A stretch of 61,827 bases of DNA from contig CACZXF010000015.1 of NCBI GenBank assembly GCA_902785105.1, positions 1 through 61,827 of the forward strand. The letters are read 5' to 3'. Shown one piece after another: positions 50,917 through 59,432 of the stretch (the stretch's first letter is position 1; the number at the start of each line of letters is the position of its first letter). The position numbers and the translations under genes are program-made. The notes beneath the pieces are model-generated. The model ran no database searches. It was not told the DNA's origin and saw only the letters and a program-made list of their open reading frames with translations. Source of the DNA: an uncultured Eubacteriales bacterium. GTDB lineage: Bacteria; Bacillota; Clostridia; Christensenellales; Aristaeellaceae.

Positions 50917-52088
50917 TCCATCACCTGCAATATCATGCACTTCAGATATTTCGTTTCCACCGACTGAGGAAGAATGGGGTGGTCGTAGCCCTGGGTCCTG
51001 TATTCCACCAGCCGTATGCGCTTTTTGACGTCCCGCGCCGCCTGATTGATGATGTCCTGGAACATCTCCGGCAGTATGTGCTGGCTGCATGAGCAGGTCA
51101 CCAGGAAGCCGCCGGGACGGGTCAGCTTGAGGCCCCGCAAGTTGATCTCTTTGTAACCGCGAATGGCCGACTGCACCGCCGCCTTGTTCTTGGTAAAGGC
51201 CGGAGGGTCGAGTATCACCACGTCGAACTGCTCATGTTTGTCGTCCAGCTCCCGCAGCAGGTCGAAGCAGTTGTGCGCTTCGAAGGTGACGTTGTCCAGG
51301 CCGTTGATCCGGGCGTTTTCCCGCGCCACCTCCAGCGCCTCCTCGGAGATGTCCACGCCCAGCACCGACGCCGCGCCGAATTTTGCCGCGTGGAGGGAGA
51401 AGCTGCCGTTGTGGCAGAAGCAGTCCAGCACCTTTGCCCCCTTGCAGAAGGGCTTCATGGCGGCGCGGTTCCACTTTTGATCGAGGAAGAAGCCCGTCTT
51501 CTGGCCGTGCTTCACGTCCACCTGGAAGTGTATGCCGTTTTCCACCATGTCCACCTTGTCCGGCACCTCGCCCCGCAGCAGGCCCGTGGTCTGCTCAAGG
51601 CCCTCCAGCCGCCTCACCGGCACGTCGCTGCGCTCCCAGATGCCGACGGGCTTGACCACCTCCATCAGAATGTCGCACAGCATGTCCTTGACGCGTTCGA
51701 TGCCCAGCGACAGCGATTGCAGCACCAGCACGTCCCCGAACTTGTCCACCACCAGCCCCGGCAGAAAGTCTGACTCCGAATAGATCAGCCGGCAGCTCTC
51801 CGGGTCGCACATCAATTTGCGGTATTCCCAAGCGTCCCGCACCCGCTTTTCAAAGAAGGCCCGGTCGCAGGGCTCGTCGTTGCGTGTCAGTATGCGCAGT
51901 GCCAGCTGGCTCACAGGATTATAGAAACCCCGCCCAATGTACTTCCCCCGGAAGTCCGCCACCTCCACGATGTCGCCGTTTTCAAATTCGCCTTCCACCT
52001 TGTCGATCTCCGATGCGTAGATCCACGGATGCCCGCCGCGCACGCGGGTCTCCCTCGTCTTTCGGAGCGTCACCTTTGCCATGCTCAT
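50913..52088 (-). CDS. rlmI: Class I SAM-dependent rRNA (cytosine-C5) methyltransferase, RlmI-like
   Basis: A 391-residue protein. The N-terminal PUA-like domain has RGGHPWIYASEID. The Rossmann methylase domain has KTGFFLDQKWNR, VLDCFCHNGSFSLHAAKFGA (SAM loop), VILDPPAFTK (catalytic motif IV) and VTCSCSQHI. This order is that of RlmI (m5C1962 of 23S rRNA). Start ATG 52088 or 52082; longer forms lack support. Confidence 0.88.
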   Translation of the reverse strand: MSMAKVTLRKTRETRVRGGHPWIYASEIDKVEGEFENGDIVEVADFRGKYIGRGFYNPVSQLALRILTRNDEPCDRAFFEKRVRDAWEYRKLMCDPESCRLIYSESDFLPGLVVDKFGDVLVLQSLSLGIERVKDMLCDILMEVVKPVGIWERSDVPVRRLEGLEQTTGLLRGEVPDKVDMVENGIHFQVDVKHGQKTGFFLDQKWNRAAMKPFCKGAKVLDCFCHNGSFSLHAAKFGAASVLGVDISEEALEVARENARINGLDNVTFEAHNCFDLLRELDDKHEQFDVVILDPPAFTKNKAAVQSAIRGYKEINLRGLKLTRPGGFLVTCSCSQHILPEMFQDIINQAARDVKKRIRLVEYRTQGYDHPILPQSVETKYLKCMILQVME

Positions 52089-52129
52089 CCCTGCTTCCCC
52101 GTTGATTTGATGTCGCTGATCAATTGCCA

Positions 52130-52175
52130 CGATAAATCGGAAGAGGTCGTCTCCTCACCAAGTCCCTGTTTATTC
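52130..52175 (-). repeat. Remnant of the dispersed intergenic element
   Basis: Read on the minus strand: AATAAACAGGGACTTGGTGAGGAGACGACCTC, then CCGATTTATCG. The two ends resemble those of copy A (34304-34437) with the GC-rich centre deleted. Confidence 0.45.
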
Positions 52176-52227
52176 ATGGCGCGAACAGCATCGATTTGAT
52201 AATTTATCATAACATAACTGTGTAAAC

Positions 52228-52256
52228 TTGTCCATCGTATCGATTTGTGATAAAAT
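52228..52256 (+). promoter_or_regulatory. Promoter of the pseudouridine synthase gene
   Basis: -35 TTGTCC (52228-52233), a 17-base spacer and -10 TAAAAT (52251-52256), 38 bases before the ATG. Confidence 0.65.
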
Positions 52257-52293
52257 AATCAGGTACTGTTTAAGTGAGAAAATGGAGTAAAAC

Positions 52294-52998
52294 ATGGAGA
52301 ATAAAAACGGCAAGCGCCTGAACAAATTTATCGCGGACAGCGGCTATTGCTCTCGCCGCGAGGCGGACCGGCTGATCGAAGAGAGGCGAGTGCTGGTGGA
52401 CGGCCGCGAAGGTGTGTTGGGGGATAAAATACTTCCCGGTATGCGGGTGACCGTGGACGGGAAAAGCCTCACTGGTGAAGGCGAAAAGGTCTATCTCCTG
52501 CTCAACAAGCCGAGGGGCATCGTGTGCACCGCCGACCCTCGGGAACCCATGAACGTGGTGGATTATATCAATTATCCAATTCGCGTGTTCCCCGTGGGAC
52601 GGCTGGACAAGGACAGCGAGGGCCTGCTATTGCTGACCTCGGACGGCGAGATCGTCAACCGCATCCTCCGCGCCGCCGGGGGCCATGAGAAGGAATACGA
52701 GGTGACCATCGACCGCCCGGTGACCCCGGAATTTGTCCAGAAGATGATGGCCGGCGTGCCGGTTTTGGACACTGTGACCCTGCCCTGCAAAGTGCGCCGC
52801 ACCGGGGAGCGCTCCTTCAACATCATCATCGTCCAGGGCCTGAACCGCCAGATCCGCCGCATGTGCGAGGCATTGGGGGCAAACGTCACCCACCTGCGCC
52901 GCATACGCATCATGAACCTGAAGCTCGGCGCGATGAAGCCCGGCGAGTGGCGGGAGCTGACCGAAAAGGAGTTAAACGGCCTGACAGCGCAACTTTAA
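52294..52998 (+). CDS. rluB: Ribosomal large-subunit pseudouridine synthase (RluB family)
   Basis: A 234-residue RsuA/RluB/RluF-type synthase. The S4 RNA-binding domain (LNKFIADSGYCSRREADRLIEE) is followed by the catalytic domain with the Asp motif PVGRLDKDSEGLLLLTSDGE and NRQIRRMCEALG. The exact rRNA position modified cannot be fixed from sequence alone (RluB vs RluF). It is 22 bases upstream of the PLD gene and probably shares its promoter with it. Confidence 0.9.
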   Translation: MENKNGKRLNKFIADSGYCSRREADRLIEERRVLVDGREGVLGDKILPGMRVTVDGKSLTGEGEKVYLLLNKPRGIVCTADPREPMNVVDYINYPIRVFPVGRLDKDSEGLLLLTSDGEIVNRILRAAGGHEKEYEVTIDRPVTPEFVQKMMAGVPVLDTVTLPCKVRRTGERSFNIIIVQGLNRQIRRMCEALGANVTHLRRIRIMNLKLGAMKPGEWRELTEKELNGLTAQL

Positions 52999-53020
52999 GT
53001 GCACGCCGAGGAAGAACAAA

Positions 53021-54478
53021 GTGAGTAAAAAGAATAAAAAAAAGAAAAAATCACTGTTTCGGAGGATTCTCCGGGGCATAAAATGGGTATTGATAGTATG
53101 TATACTCTTCAACCTGGGCGCGGCCTACTGGCCGTTCATCCGCCTGCCCGCGCTGTCCGCGGAATCAGCCATGGCGGCGGAGGCTCGGGCAGCGGAGATG
53201 TTTGAGGACCAGGCCACCGGCGACCGGGCGATGATCATTGAATCCAGCGCCGACGCTCTGGACGAGCGCATCCGCCTGATGGAGCAAGCGAAGCAAGAGA
53301 TCATCATCGTCACCTACGAAAACCACGACGGCGAGAGCACACGCGACCTCCTGGCGACGGCCATCCGCAAAGCGGCGGAGGGCGTGCGGGTGCGCTTCCT
53401 GGTGGACGGCATCGCGGGCCGCTTTGACCACATGGGCGGCGACCTGTTCCGCGCGGTGGCAGCCTACCCGAATATCGAGGTGCGCTTCTACAATCTGGTC
53501 CGGCCCCTCACGCCGTGGAAGCACATGGGGCGCATGCACGACAAGTATGTCATCGTGGACGACACCGCTTTCATCCTCGGCGGCCGCAACATGTTCGACA
53601 AGTTCCTGGGCGAGTACACCACCACCAACCGCAGCCTCGACCGCGAGGTCCTGATCTACGATTCCGACGGCGGCGGGGACGGCAGTCTCGGCCAGCTCCG
53701 TGCCTACTTCGAAGGCATGTGGGCGGGGGAGGACACCACGGTTTTCCATTCCCTGCGGGACATCAGTGCCGAGCGTCGGCAGAAGGTGTATGTTTCGCTG
53801 GAGGAGCGCTACGAGAACCTGAAGGCGGCAAAGCCGGAGCTGTTCGCTCCTTACGACTACGAAAAGGTCACCGTGCCCACTCAGGGTGTGTGGCTCATCA
53901 GCAATCCCACGGGCATCTATGCCAAGGAACCGGTGGTGTTCGGCCAGCTCACGGCGATGATGAATCGTGCCACAGACAACGTGGTGATTCATTCGCCCTA
54001 TGCGGTATTGAACGGCTACATGCGCGACAGCCTGAAGCAGGTTGCGGAGAAGGTGCCGCTGACGCTGATGATCAACGCCGTGGAGAATGGCGCGAATCTG
54101 GTGGGCAGCGGGGATTATCTCTACCACCGGGGCGACGTGTTGTCCACCGGCGCGAGCATCCTCGAATACGCCGGGGGCAAGTCCTACCACGGCAAGGCCG
54201 TTGCCATCGACGACTGCCTGTCGGTGATCGGCTCCTTCAACCTCGACCTGCGCAGCACTTATGTGGACACCGAGCTGATGCTGGTGATACGCTCCCCTGA
54301 GATCAATGCCGAGCTTCGGGGCTACATGGAACTGCTCCACGCCGACTGCCGCCGCGTCATCGACGCCCAGAACGCACGGGTGCCCGATGGACTGACATTG
54401 CCTCAGTTCCCCATCTGGAAGCGTGCGATGGTCTATCTCATCGGCCTGCTGATGCAGCCGATCCGAAACCTCGTTTGA
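53021..54478 (+). CDS. Phospholipase D family protein (cardiolipin synthase-like)
   Basis: A 485-residue PLD-superfamily protein. A very Lys-rich start (SKKNKKKKKS) precedes one membrane anchor (about residues 18-38). Two HKD motifs are present: MHDKYVIVDD and YHGKAVAIDD. It likely makes cardiolipin from phosphatidylglycerol or acts as a phosphodiesterase at the membrane. The start codon is GTG with GAGGAA upstream. Only one N-terminal anchor is seen, whereas classical Cls often has two. Confidence 0.87.
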   Translation: MSKKNKKKKKSLFRRILRGIKWVLIVCILFNLGAAYWPFIRLPALSAESAMAAEARAAEMFEDQATGDRAMIIESSADALDERIRLMEQAKQEIIIVTYENHDGESTRDLLATAIRKAAEGVRVRFLVDGIAGRFDHMGGDLFRAVAAYPNIEVRFYNLVRPLTPWKHMGRMHDKYVIVDDTAFILGGRNMFDKFLGEYTTTNRSLDREVLIYDSDGGGDGSLGQLRAYFEGMWAGEDTTVFHSLRDISAERRQKVYVSLEERYENLKAAKPELFAPYDYEKVTVPTQGVWLISNPTGIYAKEPVVFGQLTAMMNRATDNVVIHSPYAVLNGYMRDSLKQVAEKVPLTLMINAVENGANLVGSGDYLYHRGDVLSTGASILEYAGGKSYHGKAVAIDDCLSVIGSFNLDLRSTYVDTELMLVIRSPEINAELRGYMELLHADCRRVIDAQNARVPDGLTLPQFPIWKRAMVYLIGLLMQPIRNLV

Positions 54479-54483
54479 TGTGT

Positions 54484-54637
54484 GATAAACAGGGATTTGT
54501 AGGGGAGTTGCCCGTTCTCCTGTAGGGGCGGCGTTGCGCCGCCCGCCCGGTAGAATGTACCGTTTCGCAGGAGGCGGGCGCCGAAACGGTGCCCCTACAA
54601 GGTTGGTTTGACTCCCCTACAAACTTCAATTTGTCGC
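54484..54637 (+). repeat. Dispersed intergenic element, copy C (best preserved)
   Basis: A 154-base element with nested inverted repeats: outer TTTGTAGGGGAGT (54496-54508) and ACTCCCCTACAAA (54611-54623), perfect over 13 bases; middle TGTAGGGGC with GCCCCTACA; and an inner hairpin around CGTTTCG...CGAAACG, plus GGCGGCGTTGCGCCGCC. No ORF is evident. Copies lie only between genes, as expected for a miniature non-autonomous element or a folded RNA/DNA element. Confidence 0.9.
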
Positions 54638-54695
54638 ATTGAGCAGTTATAGCAGTTATGTGCAATCCTAATGCGAAAGTATTTGCAACTTAACT

Positions 54696-54723
54696 TGACA
54701 AGTGTTAAACTATCTGTATCATA
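54696..54723 (+). promoter_or_regulatory. Promoter of the second amino-acid transporter operon
   Basis: TTGACA, a 16-base spacer and TATCAT, ending about 20 bases before the permease ATG. No leader peptide or attenuator was found here, unlike at the transporter at 15991-19369. Confidence 0.6.
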
Positions 54724-54742
54724 GGTTTATAAAGAGGCTAAT

Positions 54743-55417
54743 ATGACGGACAGAGTTTGGGGCATCTTGGTAGATTCCTTTCCGAAGATACTGTTGCCGG
54801 GACTGAGAATGACCATCCCGCTGACGGTGATCGCCTTCGCGCTGGCGATGGTGATCGCCACGGTGGTGGCGCTGATACAGTTCGCCCATGTGAAGGTGTT
54901 AACCCCGCTGGCGCGGTTTTACATATGGGTGATCCGCGGTACGCCTCTGCTGGTGCAGCTCTTCGTGGTGTTCTACGGTTTGCCAAACCTGGGCGTCTAT
55001 CTCGACGCCTTCCCCGCGGCGGTGCTGGTATTCTCCATCAATGAAGGCGCTTATTGCGCGGAAACCATGCGCGGTGCGCTGGAATCCGTGTCGGTGGGGC
55101 AGATCGAGGCGGGCTACTGCGTGGGCATGAGCTACACCCAGATCATGTGGCGCATCGTGCTGCCCCAGGCATTGCGCACGGCCTTCCCGCCGCTGTCCAA
55201 TTCGTTGATCTCGATGGTGAAGGACACCTCGCTGGCGGCCAACATCACCGTGATGGAGATGTTCATGGCCACCCAGCGAATCGTGGCCCGCACCTACGAG
55301 CCGCTGGCGCTCTATCTGGAGGTGGCGCTGATCTACCTGCTGTTCTCCACAGCCATGACGGCCTTGCAGCGCTGGGGCGAAAAGAAGCTGACGGTGGGAG
55401 GCGCGCTCCATGCTTGA
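54743..55417 (+). CDS. Polar amino acid ABC transporter permease
   Basis: A 224-residue HisM/GlnP-type permease with several membrane segments, IRGTPLLVQLFVVFYGLPNL and the EAA loop 'QIEAGYCVGMSYTQIMWRIVLPQAL'. It overlaps the ATPase gene by eight bases. A single permease gene suggests a homodimer, as in cystine (TcyB-like) and glutamine transporters. Confidence 0.92.
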   Translation: MTDRVWGILVDSFPKILLPGLRMTIPLTVIAFALAMVIATVVALIQFAHVKVLTPLARFYIWVIRGTPLLVQLFVVFYGLPNLGVYLDAFPAAVLVFSINEGAYCAETMRGALESVSVGQIEAGYCVGMSYTQIMWRIVLPQALRTAFPPLSNSLISMVKDTSLAANITVMEMFMATQRIVARTYEPLALYLEVALIYLLFSTAMTALQRWGEKKLTVGGALHA

Positions 55418-56153
55418 TATACGGCATCTGAAAAAGACCTACGAGAATACCCCTGTTCTGAAGGACATCTCCCTCCACGTCAACAAGGGCGACGTCACTG
55501 CCGTCATCGGCCCCAGCGGTTCCGGCAAGACTACGCTGCTGCGCTGCGTCAACTTCCTGACTCCCGCTGACAGCGGCGAGCTGACCTTTGGCGGCAGGAC
55601 CTATGATCTGAGCCGCATGTCCAAGAAGGACATCGCCGCCATACGGATGAACACGGGCTTTGTATTCCAGAGCTTCAACCTGTTCGCCAACAAGACCGCC
55701 CTGCAAAATGTGACCGAGGGCCTGATCATCGCCCGCCACATGCCGAAGGACGAGGCCAACAGCATCGCCACGCAGGCGCTGGAAAGGGTGGGATTAAAGG
55801 ATCGCGCGTCCCACTATCCCAGCCAGCTTTCCGGCGGACAGCAGCAGCGCGTGGCCATCGCGCGGGCAGTGGCGACCAACCCGCAGATCATCTACTTCGA
55901 CGAGCCCACCTCCGCCCTTGACCCGGAGCTCATCGGCGAGGTGCTGGCAGTCATGAAAGACCTCGCGTCCTCCGGCATGACCATGCTGGTGGTGACCCAT
56001 GAGATGCGCTTCGCGCGGGACGTGTCCTCACGGGTGATCTTCATGGAGGACGGCAATATTGTAGAGGAAAATGACAGCCGGGCGTTCTTTGAGGCGCCCC
56101 GGCAGGAGAGAACCCGGCGCTTCCTGCGGACGATTGACCGCAGCGCAATATAG
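55410..56153 (+). CDS. Polar amino acid ABC transporter ATP-binding protein
   Basis: A 247-residue ABC ATPase with Walker A GPSGSGKTTLLRC, signature LSGGQQQRVAI, Walker B IIYFDEPTSALDPE and the H-loop in VTHEMRFAR. It energises the permease encoded just upstream. Co-transcribed with permease and binding protein. Confidence 0.93.
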   Translation: MLDIRHLKKTYENTPVLKDISLHVNKGDVTAVIGPSGSGKTTLLRCVNFLTPADSGELTFGGRTYDLSRMSKKDIAAIRMNTGFVFQSFNLFANKTALQNVTEGLIIARHMPKDEANSIATQALERVGLKDRASHYPSQLSGGQQQRVAIARAVATNPQIIYFDEPTSALDPELIGEVLAVMKDLASSGMTMLVVTHEMRFARDVSSRVIFMEDGNIVEENDSRAFFEAPRQERTRRFLRTIDRSAI

Positions 56154-56171
56154 ATTAAGGAGTGATTTCCC

Positions 56172-56957
56172 ATGATTCGCAAGCTGACTGCCCTGTTGAT
56201 GGCCGCAATGCTGTTGCTGACCGTCACCGCCGTTGCTGAGACCGACCTGCTTGCCGACATACAGGAGCGCGGCAATCTGGTGATCGCCACCGAGGGCGCC
56301 TGGTCTCCTTGGACCTACCACGACGAATCCGACGCGCTGGTGGGCTTCGATGTGGAGATCGCCCGGGCTATCGCCGACAAGCTGGGCGTGAATGCCGAGT
56401 TTGTGGAATGCCCCTGGGAGAGCATCTTTCTGGGCATCGACAGCAAGATGTATGATATCGCCGCCAACGGCGTGGAGATCACCGAGGATCGCGCCGCCAA
56501 GTATGACTTCTCGACGCCCTACGCCTTCCTCCGCACCGCGCTGATCGTCCGGGCGGACAACGAGGACATCCACAGCTTCGAGGACCTCAAGGGCAAAAAG
56601 ACCGCCAACTCCGCCGGCAGCACCTACGCGCTCATCGCCGAGGAATACGGCGCTTCCACCGACACTGTGAGCACGCTGGCCCAGACCCTCGACCTCGTGC
56701 TGGCGGGCCGCGTGGACGCCACGCTGAACGCGGAGCTCTCCTTCTATGACTACCTCAAAGAGCATCCGGAGGCCGAGCTGAAAATCGTCGCCCTGTCCGA
56801 GGAGGCCAGCAATGTCGCCATCCCCGTCCGCAAGGGCGAGGAAAACGCCGCCTTCCTGGCCGCGCTTAACGACGCCATCAACGAACTCCGTACCGACGGC
56901 ACTCTCAAGACCATCTCCGAAAAGTATTTCGAGACGGATATCACCACCGCCCAGTAA
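56172..56957 (+). CDS. Amino acid ABC transporter substrate-binding protein (cystine-type?)
   Basis: A 261-residue solute-binding protein. Signal peptide about 1-22 (MIRKLTALLMAAMLLLTVTAVAE), then LVIATEGAWSPWTYHDE, GFDVEIARAIADKLG, ITEDRAAKYDFSTPYAF and DGTLKTISEKYF. From memory, the order and wording are close to cystine-binding TcyJ/FliY, so cystine is a reasonable guess; other polar amino acids are possible. No Cys lipobox. It is the last gene of the operon. Confidence 0.88.
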   Translation: MIRKLTALLMAAMLLLTVTAVAETDLLADIQERGNLVIATEGAWSPWTYHDESDALVGFDVEIARAIADKLGVNAEFVECPWESIFLGIDSKMYDIAANGVEITEDRAAKYDFSTPYAFLRTALIVRADNEDIHSFEDLKGKKTANSAGSTYALIAEEYGASTDTVSTLAQTLDLVLAGRVDATLNAELSFYDYLKEHPEAELKIVALSEEASNVAIPVRKGEENAAFLAALNDAINELRTDGTLKTISEKYFETDITTAQ

Positions 56958-56981
56958 TCCTTCCGCACAAGGCGGTAACCC

Positions 56982-57074
56982 AAAAGCCTTCCCCTCTGGG
57001 GAAGGTGGCAGCCCGAAGGGCTGACGGATGAGGTCCTCCTCGCCGCGCCACCTTCTCTGTAGGAGAAGGCTTTT
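56982..57074. repeat. 93-bp palindromic intergenic repeat
   Basis: Ends are inverted: AAAAGCCTTCCCCT...GAAGGTGGC on the left and GCCACCTTCTC...GAGAAGGCTTTT on the right, about 28 bases with few mismatches. The centre is GCCCGAAGGGCTGACGGATGAGG. I recognise this motif from memory as widespread in gut Clostridia genomes. On the plus strand the right arm ends in TTTT, so it may also terminate the transporter operon. Confidence 0.85.
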
Positions 57075-57119
57075 GATTATCCTTTCTAAAACAATTTTCC
57101 TCAGAAAGGTACGATACAC

Positions 57120-59432
57120 ATGCCCAAAATCCACTCGGTCAGCGTTCGGACCCTGGCGGAGTTTGCCACGGAGCACGGGGATCTGATGCCCGGCGGCAGC
57201 TATGCCCGTATGCGGGAGGGCGTACGGGGCCACCAGGCGCTTCAGGAGCTACTGCCCTGCAACTGGCAGCCCGAGGCGGCGGTCAGCCGGGACGTCGAGC
57301 TGGATGGGCAGATCCTGAGGATACATGGCCGGGCGGACGCCGTTTACATCGGGCTGGAGCTGGTATGCGTGCAGGAGATCAAGACCACCAAGAAAAACCC
57401 CGCACTGATACTGAAATACGACTATCCCGCCCACTGGGCCCAGGGCGAAATCTACGCGGCGCTGTTCTGCATGAACAACGGCATCGACGCGGCGGAGGTT
57501 CGCCTGACCTACGCACGCCTGGACGGAAAGAAGAACGAGTTTACCGAAGAGTACGACCGGGAGACACTGGAGCGCCTGCTGCTGGGCTATGCCCGGCCCT
57601 ACCTCGATTGGATCGACACCGTGGACGATTGGAAGGATCGTTCGCAGCTTACACTGTCAACCTTTCCCTTTCCTTACAATGACTACCGGGATGGTCAAAA
57701 GGAGATGGCAAAGTCTGTATTCCGCGCCATGAAGCGGGGCGGGGGAGCGCTGATCGAAGCGCCCACCGGCATCGGCAAGACGGCGGCTTCACTGTTCGGC
57801 GCACTGAAGGCGCTGGGAAAGGGCTACATCACCGCCATATTCTATCTCACCGCCCGCACCACGGGCCGTCGCGCCGCCGAGGATGCGCTGGACCGCATGC
57901 GACAGACTGGGTTAGCTATACGTTCGGTGACCATCACCGCCAAGGAGAAATGCTGCCTGTTGGGAGCAAAACCTGACTGCATGGGCTGTCCCCACGCTCA
58001 GGGCTACTACGATCGCCGCCGCGATGTGCTGAAAGCGGCCATGTCGATACAGCGGCTGGACGCCGAGACCATTCATGACCTGGCGGTGGAAAATGACCTG
58101 TGCCCCTTCGAACTGGCTCTGGATCTCTCTGAAACGGCGGATGTCATCATCTGCGATTACAACTATGCCTTCGATCCCCGCGTCCGCATCAAGCGCTATT
58201 TCGACACAAAATCCAGGGCCGGGCTGCTGGTGGACGAGGCCCACAACCTCTCCGATCGTGCACGCGACATGCTCTCGGCAAGCATCTCCGGCTGGCGTCT
58301 GGATACCCTGCGCAAGCAGGTGGTACGCTTCGAAGGCAAGGACAGCCCCATGGCCCAACTGATGAGCCGTCTCCAGCCCCTCCTGAAATGCACGGACGAC
58401 GCCGAGCTGGAGGCCAGCGCCGATCTCCCGGAGGCACTCATCGAGGCTGTAAAACAGTTCGCCGACTCCGCAACGGAGCTTCAGAGCGCGGAGCCGGAGG
58501 TCCGGGACTTCGTCTTTGAGGCACAATGGTTTGTCAACGTCTCCAGACGTTTCGATGAGGACAGCTATCGCGTGATGACGTTCCCCCGGGATGGCTTTCT
58601 CACCGTCCAGCTCTGGTGCTATGATCCTTCAAAGTATTTGCGGCGGGCATTTGATCGGGTGGGCGGCGCGGCGCTGTTTTCCGCCACTCTCGCGCCGATG
58701 TACTTCTATGCGGCACAGTTGGGCGTGGATGGAGAAAACGACGAGACCTTGCAGCTCGAATCCCCATTCCCGGTGGAAAATCTGGCGGTATATCGGCTGG
58801 CCGTTTCGGTGTCCATGAAGGATCGGGAGCGCACACGGCACACCGTCGCCCAGGTGATCCACACCATGGCAGAAGGCCGCCCCGGCAATTACATCGCCTG
58901 TTTTCCGTCCTACGCCTACATGACCCAGGTGTTTCAGCATTACCGCATGTTGTTTCCCTATGAGGACGCCGTCTGTCAGCAGCCCCACATGACCGAGGCC
59001 CAGCGGATGGCCTTCATCGACCGCTTCCAGCCCGCGCCGACCCGGAGTATGGTGGCCTTTATCGTGCTGGGCGGCGTGTTCGCGGAGGGCGTCGATTTGC
59101 CCGACGACCGGCTGGTAGGTGCGGCCATCGTCTCTACAGGCATGCCCCAGCTCAGCTTCGAGCGGGAGACCCTGCGTGAATTGCTTGACGACGCCGACGA
59201 CGGCGGCATGGACGCGGCTTACACCTACCCCGGTCTGCGCCGCGTTCTCCAGGCGGCAGGCCGCGTGATCCGCACGGAGACCGATCGGGGCGTGGTGGTG
59301 CTGATGGATGTCCGCTATCGCCAGCCCAAATATCAGGAGCTGCTGCCGCCCCATTGGGAGGTTCGTGACATCAAAAAACTGAGCGCGCTCAAAGCGGAGC
59401 TCGCTCAGTTCTGGGGAGATACATCACAGTAA
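57120..59432 (+). CDS. Rad3/DinG-type ATP-dependent DNA helicase with nuclease-like N-terminus
   Basis: A 770-residue superfamily 2 helicase. An N-terminal PD-(D/E)XK-like region has GRADAVYIGLE and the E-x-K motif QEIKTTKK (about 60-90). The helicase has Walker A APTGIGKTAAS, an Fe-S cluster-type Cys set (KEKCCLLG, DCMGC, LCPFE), DEAH box VDEAHNL and late motifs QAAGRVIRTETDRG. It likely unwinds DNA 5'-3'. Preceded by the 93-bp repeat; ribosome binding site AGAAAGG. Overlaps the convergent TK gene by nine bases. Confidence 0.88.
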   Translation: MPKIHSVSVRTLAEFATEHGDLMPGGSYARMREGVRGHQALQELLPCNWQPEAAVSRDVELDGQILRIHGRADAVYIGLELVCVQEIKTTKKNPALILKYDYPAHWAQGEIYAALFCMNNGIDAAEVRLTYARLDGKKNEFTEEYDRETLERLLLGYARPYLDWIDTVDDWKDRSQLTLSTFPFPYNDYRDGQKEMAKSVFRAMKRGGGALIEAPTGIGKTAASLFGALKALGKGYITAIFYLTARTTGRRAAEDALDRMRQTGLAIRSVTITAKEKCCLLGAKPDCMGCPHAQGYYDRRRDVLKAAMSIQRLDAETIHDLAVENDLCPFELALDLSETADVIICDYNYAFDPRVRIKRYFDTKSRAGLLVDEAHNLSDRARDMLSASISGWRLDTLRKQVVRFEGKDSPMAQLMSRLQPLLKCTDDAELEASADLPEALIEAVKQFADSATELQSAEPEVRDFVFEAQWFVNVSRRFDEDSYRVMTFPRDGFLTVQLWCYDPSKYLRRAFDRVGGAALFSATLAPMYFYAAQLGVDGENDETLQLESPFPVENLAVYRLAVSVSMKDRERTRHTVAQVIHTMAEGRPGNYIACFPSYAYMTQVFQHYRMLFPYEDAVCQQPHMTEAQRMAFIDRFQPAPTRSMVAFIVLGGVFAEGVDLPDDRLVGAAIVSTGMPQLSFERETLRELLDDADDGGMDAAYTYPGLRRVLQAAGRVIRTETDRGVVVLMDVRYRQPKYQELLPPHWEVRDIKKLSALKAELAQFWGDTSQ

